Below, in pieces: positions 34,277-49,431 of a DNA stretch of 64,000 bases. The translations under genes and the position numbers were made by a program. Position 1 is the first letter of the stretch. The number at the start of each line of letters is the position of its first letter. Below the pieces are notes generated by a model. That model searched no databases. It had not been told where the DNA came from and saw nothing but the letters and a program-made list of their open reading frames with translations. The DNA is from Paramecium tetraurelia. Its lineage: Eukaryota > Ciliophora > Oligohymenophorea > Peniculida > Parameciidae. The stretch lies in assembly GCF_000165425.1 (NCBI RefSeq), contig NW_001799400.1, forward strand, positions 186,001 to 250,000, given 5' to 3'.

Positions 34277-36959
34277 ATGCAGAAATATAAATCAATTAAG
34301 ACTTGGGAAAGAATCAACAAGATCAAGACACCCCATCCCAAATACGAATATGATAATTATAAAGAAATCGATCAAAAATTCAAGCAATTCGAAGACAATG
34401 GCGATCCTGAAATTAGCAGTCCCACATCTCTATTTGGAACGATCCTTATATAAACGGCAGTCCAAGGATTATAAATGACTAACCTGTTGCAACATTAGAG
34501 TTAACCATTAAATCGAATGAGTTAGAGGTTCTTATTTCTCCTTACTCTCTTTTAGCATTTTGAAGGCATTTGACATTAATCCTACCAACTTAAACCAGCT
34601 AAAGACTTCGCAAGAGAGACAGTAATTAATCCTAATTAAGCAAGCGAATACATTAAGCACCAAATGAACAGTACCATTGATACATTACTCAAGAATTGGT
34701 CGGACAAGATATTTCTAAAAGAATAGAAATGCAAAGAAGTTGATTTGCAAATGAAGAAGGAGAAATTAAATAATTAAACTAAGAGACATTTCAAATGGTT
34801 GTAATTAAAAACAAAATATGAACAATTGAAAAATAAGTTACGATAAATAGTAGTTGATAAATTGAATGATTACGAGAATCAATAATTAGCCCTCAAGTCT
34901 TAGAACTAGCCTCTCATGCTCAAAAACGTTTAAGTCATTACCACTCGAAATATCTTCGAAAACATGGAGAAATATGGTCATTCCAATGAGTTTCACTTTC
35001 TAAAATCCTTGGGGTAAGATAGATTGAAATAAATCAAAGAAAAGCAAAATAAAAACTCAAATCTGCAGAATGATGAAACCAACAAGCAAGACAGCACTAA
35101 ACACTCGCTATATGAAGTGGCTTGGGATAATTAATAAGAATAAATCTTTACAAAATAAAGAAGCCAAACAAAATAACTATTTACGTATTTGTATTAGTTT
35201 ATATAGAAACGAAATTGCTTGTTCGAATTGGAATGATTTAGGATTTCTGCCCATTTTGCAATAAATGACCTTGAATGAAAAGAAGAAATAATAAAGAGAA
35301 CACATCCTTAACAAATACACAGATGGCGAATTCCTTACGGCTTAAGAACTTCAATTTCTAGCAAATACGAGTGAACTATTAAATGCTTGTCTGGATCGGG
35401 ATTTCTTTTAGAGAGCTGCAAATTAGGTTAATCCTGATCTCCTTTTTAATATGGAATTATCCTTAGCTGAATAAATATTAAACGACTATGAGGAAATGAA
35501 AGCAGCAACTATGAAGGCTAGATTATCGTACATAAGGGTTAAGATCTAAAAGACTAAGGAGAAACTAGTCAAAAGAGAACAACTCTTATTGAAATAATCA
35601 ATAGATGCCTATAACATGGAATTAAATAGAAAATATATTAAAGTTTGCAAGACTGTTGTAAAACACATGGAAAGAACCGGTAAATTTGAAGAAAAGATAC
35701 CGAGTGAAATTCCAGGAGCAACATAGCTCAAAGATTATTTGATGGGTAAAATTACTGAAAAGCAATTCATCAATAAATTATATGATTATGTTCTTGAAAA
35801 AGAGAGAAGAAAATAATACATAGATTTTAGTGAGGATGACAATTAATACAATTATTCTTCTCAGTAATAGTTCAAAAGTTAAAAACAACTTTAGCCTTAG
35901 AGTCCGAGGGGAGCTTCGGTCAAAAATAAGAGACAAGAGTATTTAAAGGCAATGGCTAGGCCTAAGAGTACCATAGGAGGACAATTTACATAGAACATAA
36001 AAAGGCATCTTTTTCATCCTTCTACAAAGTTACTCATAGACAAAAAGTTAGAAGCTGAAGAAAATGAATTAGCTTATATAAATCCCATATCTGCCTAATA
36101 TAATAAATATGAATAGGAGAAATTTAAACTTGGATTAAAAAGTCATCCTGCCTTGAGATAAAGGAAGAATTTCAAAAAGTTTTATTCTGGAGGTCCTCCT
36201 ACTTAACCAGAATTAGAACATTGGAAGAGTCCCAATTATTAACCTACTTAAAAGGAAATAAGGGCTGCAATAGTTATTTAGAGAAAATTGAGGTCATTAT
36301 TTAGAGAAAAGAAACTAAGGCAAAAGCTTGAAGAAAGAAGAAAGTAAATCTACTATTTGTTCAAAGACAATTGCGAAAATATGGTTCATCAAATAGAAAC
36401 GGGATAGGATTAATAAGTGTCCTTTTTTTATCTAAATAAATAATTAGAGAGATGCAAAGCAATTGCTAAAGATTAAATAAACTTTGGGAATATCAGAACT
36501 GATGAGAATAGTCGAAAGAACAGTGAAAAGAGAAGTTTCAATCTAAGCACTGGGACTTCAACTCCAACTCCTAAGACTTTCTAAAGTTTAAGATTGCCCT
36601 TACAATAGAACAAGATCAAAGTAGATTATCTTTTTGAAGCAGTCCAAAAGAACAGAATAATGATGATGAAACAATCACATTTTGTGTACTCTGCAAACGA
36701 TGTGAATTCCCAAAATTATGATGGAATCACTCCTCTTCATGTTGCAGTTTTAAAGGGCAATTAGGATTTTGTGGAATGGTAAGATTAACTTTAAGTTTAG
36801 GTTACTCTAAAATGGAGCTGATCCTTACATAATGGACTAATAAAATATAACTCCTATCGATATGGCCAGACATTACAATAAGATGCGAATACAGGTATAT
36901 ATATATTTCAATGTAATAAATAGATAATTAGACTTTTTGAATAATACAAAAAACTTTGA
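34277..36959 (+). CDS. Large coiled-coil protein with C-terminal ankyrin repeats
   Basis: About 850 residues. Long Lys/Glu/Gln-rich helices fill the first 750 ('KTKYEQLKNKLRQIVVDKLN', 'REHILNKYTDGEFLTAQELQ', 'EKKLRQKLEERRKQIYYLFK'). The C-terminus has one and a half ankyrin repeats: 'NYDGITPLHVAVLKGNQDFV' then 'EWLLQNGADPYIMDQQNITP'. Introns near 35187-35208 (22 nt), 36779-36801 and 36896-36924 are supported. Between about 34400 and 34600 the frame changes in a way I could not resolve: two or three protein-like segments lie in different frames. The gene there is either misread or damaged. ATG 34277 gives 'MQKYKSIKTWERINKIKTPH'. TGA is at 36957. Confidence 0.65.
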
Positions 36960-36989
36960 GATGATGTCTGATTTATGAATGTATTTAAA

Positions 36990-37329
36990 TCATATTTTCT
37001 TCAAAGGAACTTTCTTGCCAGCTTTAAGTGATTCAAAGTCATTCTTCAACTCCTCTAATTCATCATCAATCTTAAAGATTTAAGTTTCCAGTTTCTTCTC
37101 CTTATCTCTCTCATTATTTGACTAAGCCCAGTAATAGTGTTACTAAAGAAATAACATAATAACTTACAAGCATTTCTCTCCTCTATTTTCTTAGTGACTC
37201 GTATTTGTCTTCAATTTGATTAAGTGACGATCTTTTCCCGAAGTATGAGGTTGTCTTTTCAATAGTAGTCATTAGCATGTATACAACCACCAATATAAGA
37301 GTGATTCCCAAAAGTGCATAATTCTGCAT
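36990..37329 (-). CDS. Small single-pass membrane protein with coiled coil
   Basis: About 105 residues. One N-terminal hydrophobic helix ('YALLGITLILVVVYMLM') is followed by a charged coiled coil ('SLNQIEDKYESLRKQRREML', then 'NNERDKEKKLETQIFKIDDE'), ending 'KAGKKVPLKKI' at TGA 36992-36990. A 25-nt intron separates the two coiled-coil parts (about 37142-37166). The overall plan resembles the small gene at 17130-17591. No family is recognised. Confidence 0.7.
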
Positions 37330-37353
37330 TTTATTTAATTATTAATTATTTAT

Positions 37354-39236
37354 ATGAATCGACTCAGACTCCTCAGGAATTTGACACTACCTAAATTGTT
37401 TACCAGGATCAGTTGTTTGACCTTGCCTTATTTAATCTATCATACCTATCGAAATAGGTCTGTTCATTGTTCCAGTGAAAGTAAATCATAATTCCATATC
37501 ACCTTCCAGTTCGACAAATGAATTAATCAAACTTTGTTCAAAATGTCCTTGGGAATCGCAAAGATTATTTCTTCCTGGTCATCTACAAAGATGAACTCGA
37601 TGGAGGGTATGGCGAAAAAGAAGCCATTGAAGTGGCCAAGAAATTGTAATAAATAGCAGATAAACTATAAATTGATTGTAATTCATTTTATCAAACATAG
37701 GTCATGTTTACACTGTATCCAGGCCCTCTTTGAAATCTATCACTAAATTAGTCAATAGCGTTAAAAATATAAAGATATATGAGGAGGATGAATATTAGAA
37801 AATTGATATATTTTTTAAAACTCCACATTCAGATGATTATGTTTACTTTCCTTTTAAAAAACACAACTTTTATCAAGAAAATAATATAGATAAAATTTTG
37901 TAATACCTATTAATCACAATAGAACACGTGTTTCGAGATTTATTGATATGTACTAAACTGTTACAACAAAGGAATAGTTCGAATCAATTATTTTAGAAAG
38001 CTATTATTAATTAGACTCTCCTGTTTTCATTAAGTCTAATAGCCAAGATTCTAAACTCAAATTATTTAAGAAAACATCCTTCTAATTTTTAGATAAAAAA
38101 ACAGTTGATTAAAACTCCAAATTCCTCATTATAGAAAATAAAGAACTATGCCAAGAATTGAATCTAAAAGATGATGATATTCTATTGTTTAGAAATGACA
38201 TCTTGTAAAAATACTAAAACTGCATTATCAATGAAAAAAATTAAATAATACCCCAATTGATAAATAAATAGCAGGTGGGCAATTTAAAATATGAATCATT
38301 TAATGAATGGAAATAATAAAATAGCAAACTTGAATCAAATACAGTTACTGATAGAAAGTAATAAAAGAACCAATTTACTTTTGAACTTTAATAATTTAGT
38401 TTACCTAGAGTCTTCTATTTGAAGAATAGTAGAAAGTGTAATATAGCAGCATTTATAAGAAAAATTCAAAATCATAAAAACCAAAATGATAAATTAGTGG
38501 TCAGTTTACAATTAGATCCTAAACATTAAAATAGATTAGATGTATATAAAATATTAATATCTTCATTAGAATCATATTAGGATATCTTTATTTTTCAGAC
38601 TTTACGAGAAGTATAAGGACAAATTAGAATTTGTGATATCAGCAACGAATTAATTAGAAGAATTGTTGCCTCACTTAAACAAATTTTAAAGCAGATTTGT
38701 TCTCTTTAATATTTTTAATTCTATATCTTATTCAAGATAGTTATTTCCACAAACGGCCAAACTGTATGAAAAGTATTTCCTAAAAGACATATAATTCGTA
38801 GAACGATTCGAGGTAATTGATTAACAATTAAATAATCTTCTCCAATAATCTTCTGAGGAGAGAATACATAATATTGATTACTTATCTCAGGATCTTGATA
38901 AGATTTAAGAAATCAACTTAGATTATTTTAATTTCCTTAATAGCAATTAAAACAATAGAAAGCAAATCATTTTATACTATTAGAATGATGCCATGACAGA
39001 TGTATTACTTACTATTTTGAAGGACATAAAAACAAAGTATTTATTTTTATAATAAATTCAGTTTAAACATATATACGATATCTAGTTTAAATTAGATTCC
39101 AGCACTCTATTCAAATTTTCCAAATTAAAATGTGTTGATATTAAATGGCACAGCTATAGGGTTTCCAAAGACCACTGATACAAATTTAAATGATTTAAGA
39201 GTTGAAATAGAGAAGTTTATGAAATAATATTTATGA
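37354..39236 (+). CDS. Unknown protein with likely mitochondrial targeting sequence
   Basis: About 595 residues. The N-terminus 'MNRLRLLRNLTLPKLFTRIS' is Arg/Leu-rich without acids, as in mitochondrial presequences. The body is a long open frame with a mixed alpha/beta look ('KDYFFLVIYKDELDGGYGEK', 'SLKSITKLVNSVKNIKIYEE', 'CNIAAFIRKIQNHKNQNDKL') and ends 'NLNDLRVEIEKFMKQYL' at TGA 39234. Introns: about 30 nt near 37479-37508, 23 nt near 37677-37699, 34 nt near 38729-38762 and 28 nt near 39131-39158. No known domain is recognised. It could be a divergent mitoribosomal or RNA-processing protein, but nothing in the sequence proves it. Confidence 0.7.
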
Positions 39237-39387
39237 TTTCAAATTATCTATAAATATATAATTTATTTTTATCATTAAATTGAAATTTATTTATAATTAT
39301 AATTTTCAGTTTGATTTTTTAGCTAATTATTTATCCTGGTTAAATAATTAAAGTAATGGTAGTTTTCTTGAATTTGTTGCAGTTTTT

Positions 39388-41210
39388 TCAATTCCTATTA
39401 ATAAGCATAAAATAGCATACAGAAAAATCAAAATTTGAAAACAACTATCTCATTTTTTCACTGAATTATTTATAAAAGTTAAGTATTTTTTTTTCACCCA
39501 TTCTTAATATGAGACAATTCCGTTGATTGGTCGTCAGTTCACATATTTTGAGTATTTCTAAGTCTTACTTAAAATAACATAAGGAATTTACTTCTAGAGT
39601 TGTTGGATATTGATTAAGAGCACGAATGCATATGTTTTCAATAAGATTCCACGTAGCTAATTCATTTTAGATGCTAATAAAGTGGATTTTGGTAGGTTTT
39701 ATATAAGAATTTTTTCCGAGAAGATTTGCGAATTCCTTTTCCTCTTGAATAAGAATGAATCTAATGAAACTCATGAAATCAGAGAAGCTGACATCTAATT
39801 GATAAAAAGGTAAAATACCATTTGGATCAATGACTAATCTAAAGGATTTTGGGAATTATAATGTTTCTCGTGAAAGTCCTTCCTTTAATTGAATGAGGGA
39901 AATAGTTCCATCAGGTTCAACCATCACATTTACTTCATTGGCATTGTTATCATCAACAACAAACCCATAATTGAGTAAAAATCTAGAATTACATTTGCTG
40001 CCATAACTGTCAAAGATCATTTAACCTTTTTCAATATTTTCATCTGTTTCAATGATAAACCCTTATCTTTCATCAGAATAACACCAAGATGTCAGTTTAG
40101 GACGTTTGTGATTAAGCATGTCTGCCAAAGGGACAAAGGCATCAGTTTTAACTCCTTTGATGTTGATGCCAAAGATTCTGCTGCTTGCAGTCATCCTGGC
40201 CCAACAGAATTCATCAAATGAATTTTAGAGGAACTCTGGAGCTACTTAACAGATATCACAATAATCTTTTTTTAGATCTGTGATCTTATCTTTTACTTAT
40301 TCTAAAATGTTACAAGCGTATAATACTTAAAAATGGAGATCCTTTCAGCCATTCCAAATCACTGTCATTGAAAAAGATTGGAAAATTAGAGTATGATTTT
40401 GGAAGTACATCCAAGTAGGGTTTCCAAAAGGAATCCTATATTTTCTTCTCTTACAATAAAAAAGTAGAGAGGAATGAGTGTTTGGGTGATAATAAATCAA
40501 GTCTATATTGAATTATTTTTTTAGCTACTGGTGTATCTTTTGCCATTTCTAAAGTTATCATATGGGATCTGGGGACGAAAAGGATGACTTCTTTTGAACT
40601 TATAGCCTTCCTTGCATTGACTCCTCTATAATCCTCTGCATAACATTCAATCTTGATTTTAGGGAATAGGGCTTGTCCACTCTTAAGCCATTCCAAAAGT
40701 CTCTTCTATTTATCGAGCTCCCCTGAATCAATCGAAGACTTATAGTAATATCAGTTTTACTTAGAGAGCCTATGTTTTATATTGATTCAATAATTTCTCA
40801 ATTTCTGATGTGTGATGGTTTGAGGATTCTAAACATTAAATAGCATCCTGCATAAGATCAAAGAAATACTTCGATGTACCCCATCTCATAAAGAATTTAG
40901 GCTTTGTTTGATAAGGCCTTGGAATAATTAGGATTTAACTATAAAGCCCTATTGCAGTCTTGGAGGGCCAATTCTAAATCATCCAGATAGAAATATGCTT
41001 GGGAACGATTATTGAAATAGATTGGATTTTCTTCAATCTCTAAAAACTATTAAGACAATTCTTACAAATGGCTTTTGTGTACAGAGTAAGTGCTTTATCA
41101 TATTCACTATTCAGAAAAGCCTTGTTCCCTTCTTCCTATTAGTTTTATGTGTTATCATTTACTTTGAGTTGATGTGAACTAACCTCATTCCTTCTAGTTT
41201 TAGGTGGCAT
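39388..41210 (-). CDS. TPR-SET protein (SETD3/LSMT-type lysine or histidine methyltransferase)
   Basis: The N-terminal 150 residues form TPR repeats: 'EGNKAFLNSEYDKALTLYTK', 'NRSQAYFYLDDLELALQDCN', 'RALQLNPNYSKALSNKAQIL'. A 22-nt intron joins them to a SET domain of the RuBisCO-LSMT/SETD3 class: 'RLLEWLKSGQALFPKIKIEC', 'VNARKAISSKEVILFVPRSH', then 'LADMLNHKRPKLTSW' with the catalytic NH, and the post-substrate 'NSRFLLNYGFVVDDNN'. A helical LSMT-type substrate-binding region follows, ending near 'EKKILNFYKQFSEKM' and TGA 39390-39388. Introns near 40740-40761 and 40888-40909 (22 nt each) and a 26-nt one near 41056-41081 keep the frame across the junction, so this is one gene. The substrate is unknown. 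Confidence 0.85.
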
Positions 41211-41248
41211 GAAATAATATAATTAAAATTACACTTAATAATTTTCAT

Positions 41249-42270
41249 TCATATTATATGTTATTTTACTTTATTCATTTTTGCCCACTCCTCCTTCAAA
41301 TCACGACCATCAAGTCCTTCCCCAACATCTGTCTCTTCCTTCTCCAAAAGATCCTCATAATGGAAGTTGGGTACGAATTTATGGAAGTTTTCTAAATACT
41401 TCTACAGAAACATAATAGTCTTATTAATTTTTTCCAATGGGTTATCACCTTAAGAAGAGAACTTCACCATCGAAGGTGCAATTAGCATGCCCAATGTTTT
41501 GACATTCATCTTGTTTTGCTCCTCAAACTTTGCTACTTCTTGAAAAAATGAAATAACCATAAAGAATACTCTGGCATTTATCTCTGATAACTCATTAATA
41601 ACACCAATAGCATTCAAATCTTTGGAAAAGATTGATTCTGTATTTATCAAAGGAACCTCCAATTACCCGAAATACTATTTTAATACACAAGCCACTAAAT
41701 GAGGATTTGCATTCTCAAGTCTTGTAAAATCATAGTTCTTTATTTCCTCCATAAATTATTAAATTTCACTATTTACTGCACACTTCCTAAATAGACCCTC
41801 ATGGTGCATATTATTCTTGAAGTATTTTAGTAATTCTTATATAACTATTGGCACTCCATATTTGTTGAGCCTTTCGTTCTCAAAACTGTTCTTCTTCTCC
41901 AAACCTTTCAAGATATTGTCTATTTCTTTCACTGATTCTATTCTAAAAATGTTTTTATCTTTAAATTCATCGATCTGTTCATTTCCTATAACAAAAATAG
42001 AATGTAATTTAGGAGCCTTTCTTAACATTTCCAATACCAAATTTTATTGTATAAATTAAAAGTAAGCTTGATGCTTAATAATGATGACTACTCTTAAATA
42101 GGATTACTAAATTACCTATTGACTGAAATATTGAGACAATTTAATAAATACTCGATTGAGAGTTATTAAAAGGTTTCTTCATTTATATATACTCTCAGGT
42201 AGTTTTATTCCACAGTGGTTACTATATTATAATTCTCCGTCACTATCTTGGCTTATTTGATCTCTTACAT
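41249..42270 (-). CDS. Sec14/BCH-like plus RhoGAP domain protein
   Basis: RhoGAP domains switch off Rho-type GTPases. The C-terminal domain is clear: 'NKYGVPIVIQELLKYFKNNM', 'HHEGLFRKCAVNSEIQQFME' with the arginine-finger position in 'GLFRK', then 'NARVFFMVISFFQEVAKFEE' and 'MNVKTLGMLIAPSMVKFSS'. Upstream is a shorter segment ('VVIIIKHQAYFQFIQQNLV', 'KAPKLHSIFVIGNEQIDEFK') that resembles the second half of a CRAL-TRIO/BCH domain, as in ARHGAP1. It is too short for a full lipid-binding fold. A 23-nt intron near 42096-42118 joins the parts. Start ATG 42270, stop TGA 41251-41249. Confidence 0.8.
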
Positions 42271-42374
42271 TACTATAAATTATAATTAAATTATTATGTT
42301 TAAATATGCACTTTATTTTTGATCTACATCATAGATTTAGAAGTAATTATATTAAATTATTAATAACAATTTGA

Positions 42375-44371
42375 TCATAATAATTCAAAATCATCAAATC
42401 TTTATTTAATCATCTCCTTTTCTAATAAACTAACAATCTATTTCTCTATAATATCATATTCACACAAATCAATAAATCTAGGATATTCCTTTTTTATTAA
42501 ATCAAATGTCGCTTGAATCAAGCTCTCTGAATTAATCTTTTTGTTCTGTTTTATGATTTTAACAATAGCAGCGTCAACAACATACAAATAATCCGAGATA
42601 ATTTATTGATTCTTCTCCATCTCAATTTAAATCTCTTCATTTATAATCATAATTTAATTGGCATGTTTATACTGATAATTAATTTTAAAGGTATTATTCT
42701 CTGATCTAACAATAAGTCCATTATATAATTTATAGTTACTTATTTGATTAATACTTTTTTAAGCATTAAATCTAAGCAACTCCAAACCTTAAGCCAATGG
42801 CAACTCTAATTCAAATTAATGATCAATTTTGACTACTAAATTCAGTTTGCTCAATTTAGATTAAAATATTATCTTCTTTTTTTAGAATAATAGATCTTCA
42901 GATTAATTCTTAATAAAGTTATCTGCGAACTGATTCAATGGTGAAGGTAGTATTAAATTCTCAATTTGATAGGGCCAAATTGATTTTGGAATCAAATGAA
43001 AATGAAATTGGATTGGGCTCTTCTTTTAACGAAGCTTTTGTAAAAATTGATTAGTGAGATTCTGAGATTCTTTTGAATTTTTAATGAATTCTAAACTCTC
43101 AGAAATCCATTCAGAATTACAATATGGTTGTAGTTCATTCAATAATTCTAACTCATTCTAATTATATTCTTTCAAAAGTCGTTTGATAAGAAATTTAACA
43201 TAATAGTTTTAAAAGCTCTCTTTATCTGTTAAATATTTTATTAAATGCTTATATTTCTTAATGGAATGCTAGTTCTAAAGATTTATTACAGAAGCAAGAG
43301 TGAAGGAATACTTTTCATAATTTTCATTTACTGCATCCTTAATTATAATCGAATAAATTACTTCAATAGCATGAGTTATGATCGTTGCATTAGTATGTTC
43401 CATAGGTAATTGCTCGAAAAGAGTTTGACAAGTCTTCTCTAAATTTAACATATTCTCAATGGCTGATGTTGGTTGTTGTTGTAAAATACATATTACTTCT
43501 TTATAAATATGTTTTCGACTAAAAATCATAATAAATTATACAGTGCAGATAGTAATTTAGGAAGGGCATTTATTTCTTATGCAAATCGAACATAATGGAG
43601 CATAATCTCAGTATTAAAGTATAATGAATCTAAATCAGTCATATTAACTTGATTGAATATTAGTTGTTTAAGTAATTCATTAAGTCTTAATTGAAACTCA
43701 TTTTAAAATTTACTGGAAAGCCTTTTCTCAGCTTAGAATATGATATTTGCAATCTAAACTGATTATGATGGATTAGTATCTAAAATAAACTCCTTGTAGT
43801 AAATTTGAGTCTATTCGTAAAATCTTCTTTCAAATTACTAATAATTTGGCAACAAAATTAACAAATCTAAAAGCTATAAAGGAGGATCTTCAATTGCTTA
43901 TTGATTGGATAATGTAACAATGACTTGTCTAAATCTTTTTATTTCTAATAGAGTGACCATCTATAATCTATTCTCTACTTCCACCTTAATTAACTTTAAT
44001 AGGATATTTGTGATGTAATTTTATACAGGAGTCTTTATGTCCAAATATTTTAACACATCTTTGAGACATTATGACTTCTATTTAAATTTAACCCATAAAT
44101 CAATTGTCATATCAAAAAGAATAGAATCCTCTTCTATGCTTGAAATAGAACATACATTTTACTTCATGAGAGTATCAATTTTTTCTTTGTATTATGAATA
44201 ATGATCAGATATTAATTCTAGTATTTCATCTTGTCTATGGTGATAACTAAGAAATCTTGTTGCCTTTAAATTACAATGTGAGAGTACCTCATAAACTTCA
44301 AATTCGTCAGCCTCATTTTTAAAATACTTTGAAATAATTTCCAAATCACTATCTTCATTTTCAATAATCAT
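42375..44371 (-). CDS. Cullin-family ubiquitin ligase scaffold
   Basis: About 660 residues, essentially uninterrupted. The N-terminus ('MIIENEDSDLEIISKYFKNE') is acidic. The repeat region is helical ('FDMTIDLWVKFKQKSQCLKD', 'VEVENRLQMVTLLEIKRFRQ'). The C-terminal winged-helix/neddylation domain is the diagnostic part: 'ISDYLYVVDAAIVKIIKQNK', then 'ESLIQATFDLIKKEYPRFID' and 'IIEKQIVSLLEKEMIK', which keeps the Lys normally modified by NEDD8 within VKIIK. The N-terminal adaptor-binding region is divergent, so the cullin class (1/3/4) cannot be assigned. The next gene on the same strand is a deubiquitinase. TGA is at 42377-42375. Confidence 0.82.
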
Positions 44372-44466
44372 TTTATTTTTAATTTATTTTCATAAGAATT
44401 ATGTAATATAAAAAGGAGAATTCATCATATAAGAAGAATAAACTAGTGTAAAACCTTTAATAATGT

Positions 44467-47717
<3,251 letters not shown>

Positions 47718-47744
47718 CCCAATGTAAAATATTTAATAAAATTA

Positions 47745-47880
47745 TCATTCAAAACTTGCAACTAAAAACTAAGACGAACCACATACCTAAGAATGCGCTC
47801 TTTGAATTTATGTATTTTCCAAAAATGGAGCACTTTTAGATCTCACAACATTTTTGCTTTTTAATTTGATTAACAGCCAT
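47745..47880 (-). CDS. Possible tiny Cys/Lys-rich ORF or unlinked 5' exon
   Basis: From ATG 47880 the minus strand reads 'MAVNQIKKQKCCEIQKCSIF' and 'GKYINSKSAFL', then a perfect 25-nt GT...AG candidate intron and a TGA at 47747-47745, giving about 36 residues. The segment is protein-like and has a good intron, but I could not join it to the deubiquitinase frame. It could be that gene's first exon, a microprotein, or chance. Confidence 0.25.
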
Positions 47881-48158
47881 GTTGCATTCATTTGTTGAGT
47901 AATAAATTAAGAATTTTATTAATCTCACTAATTAATAATATAAAACCTTAAATTAGTATCATCCTAATGTTATTTATTTTCAAAAAGTTTATATTGATAA
48001 TTTTTCATGTGATATTTATGAATTAGAATTTTCTGAGTGATTATTCTAATTCGTAAATTATTACAAGCTAGATATATCGAATAAATCACATATATTTTAT
48101 AAAATATTTAGAAAGTTCTCTATTTAAAATAATGATTTGCAATGTTGATACATTTTAG
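47881..48158. other. Intergenic region upstream of the CK1-like gene
   Basis: About 280 bp of very AT-rich sequence between divergent genes, presumably holding promoters. Nothing else was recognised. Confidence 0.4.
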
Positions 48159-49197
48159 ATGTTTAACATTATTAAAGAAATTTATGAAAACGAATACGAA
48201 AAAGTTTACATCTCCAATTTCAAAGATAAATACAAAATTATTGTACTAAAAGTGGAGGTTGGCAATAAAAAGTACCTCCATAATCAATACACAATACTAG
48301 AGCTATTGAAATTTGTGCAAGGAGTGCCCAAAATACTGAACCACGGATTTGGTGCAGATGAAAAGTATCAATAATCTATATTCGAGGTTTTACTATTCTA
48401 TCGATTACTATGCCAAATCCCTTGCAGAAATTTTACAAAAATTCGGAACCCTAACCCTATAATCAGCCTTATCAATAGGATTGTCTTTGCTCAGAATTCT
48501 AAGTGGAATTCATAGACAAGAAATTATTTATGCCAACATTTGTCCAGAAAATGTTGTCTTTTCAAAGGAAGCAGTCGATCATGATTAGCAATTGCATTTA
48601 ATTGGTTTTGGTTAAGCTTATTTAAAATAAGATAAACAAAAAAAACTTTTGAATAAAAACTCTTTGCCATATCATATTCACAACAATCGTGTATCTTCTA
48701 AGAAGGATGACTTAGAAAGTTTGGGCTATCTTCTAATTAAGTTGATAAAAGGTATAATTTTAATAATAAGTTAAGGAACGTTACCATGGGAATCACTACC
48801 ACAATAGTTGATGGGACAAAAGAAAATAGAATGCTTAAAGTCAAATGAAATTTTGCAAGGACTTCCTTATGAATTTAGATTTTACTTTCAATAAATCAAT
48901 TTATTCCATGATGAACCTAATCATGCATACTTGATTAAGCTTCTAAATTCCATCATGTAAAAATATTGCAAGACTACACAACACTGTATCATTGAGCTAA
49001 ACTAATTAACTCCAATTACTGAAACCTTGAATGAGACTGATTCATCAATGGATAGTTGCTATCTATGCACTGTAATCCCATAGAACATGAGTAACTTTAA
49101 TGTTTTGCCAAACATGGAATTAGACTCATCGATTGAAGAAAAGCTTAAGAGATTATAACTGATATCTAAATAATATAAACTTATCAGCAACCTATGA
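48159..49197 (+). CDS. CK1-like pseudokinase
   Basis: The fold and order of blocks are those of casein kinase 1, but the catalytic motifs are lost. The glycine loop is missing (the N-terminus is 'MFNIIKEIYENEYEKVYISN'). HRDIKPDN is replaced by 'YANICPEN' (near 48526-48550), removing the catalytic Asp and Lys. DFG is replaced by 'LIGFGQAY' (near 48600). The CK1 hallmark 'SSKKDDLESLGYLLIKLIKG' with 'TLPWESLPQQLMGQKK' is well kept, as is the 'IIVLKVE' strand with its Lys. Introns of 22 nt (about 48366-48387) and 24-25 nt (about 48752-48776) are placed. TGA 49195. The protein probably acts as a binding scaffold. The intact homologue at 10173-11157 shows what is lost. Confidence 0.82.
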
Positions 49198-49431
49198 GCA
49201 TAATTTTTAATTATTTTTATAAGGTTTTTGAGGTCGTTCATCAGAAAATTAAAGACTGAATTTATGCAACGTACAATCAACAAAAGTCTTTAATTGGTCT
49301 TATGTTATTCTTCTTTTTTTATTACAATTGGGATGGGAAAAGTGTAAATTGAAAATGTGTAATTTAATTTTCAATTTATTATAAATGATAATTATAAATA
49401 AAAAGCGAAAGCATAGGAGAAATTAATTAAA

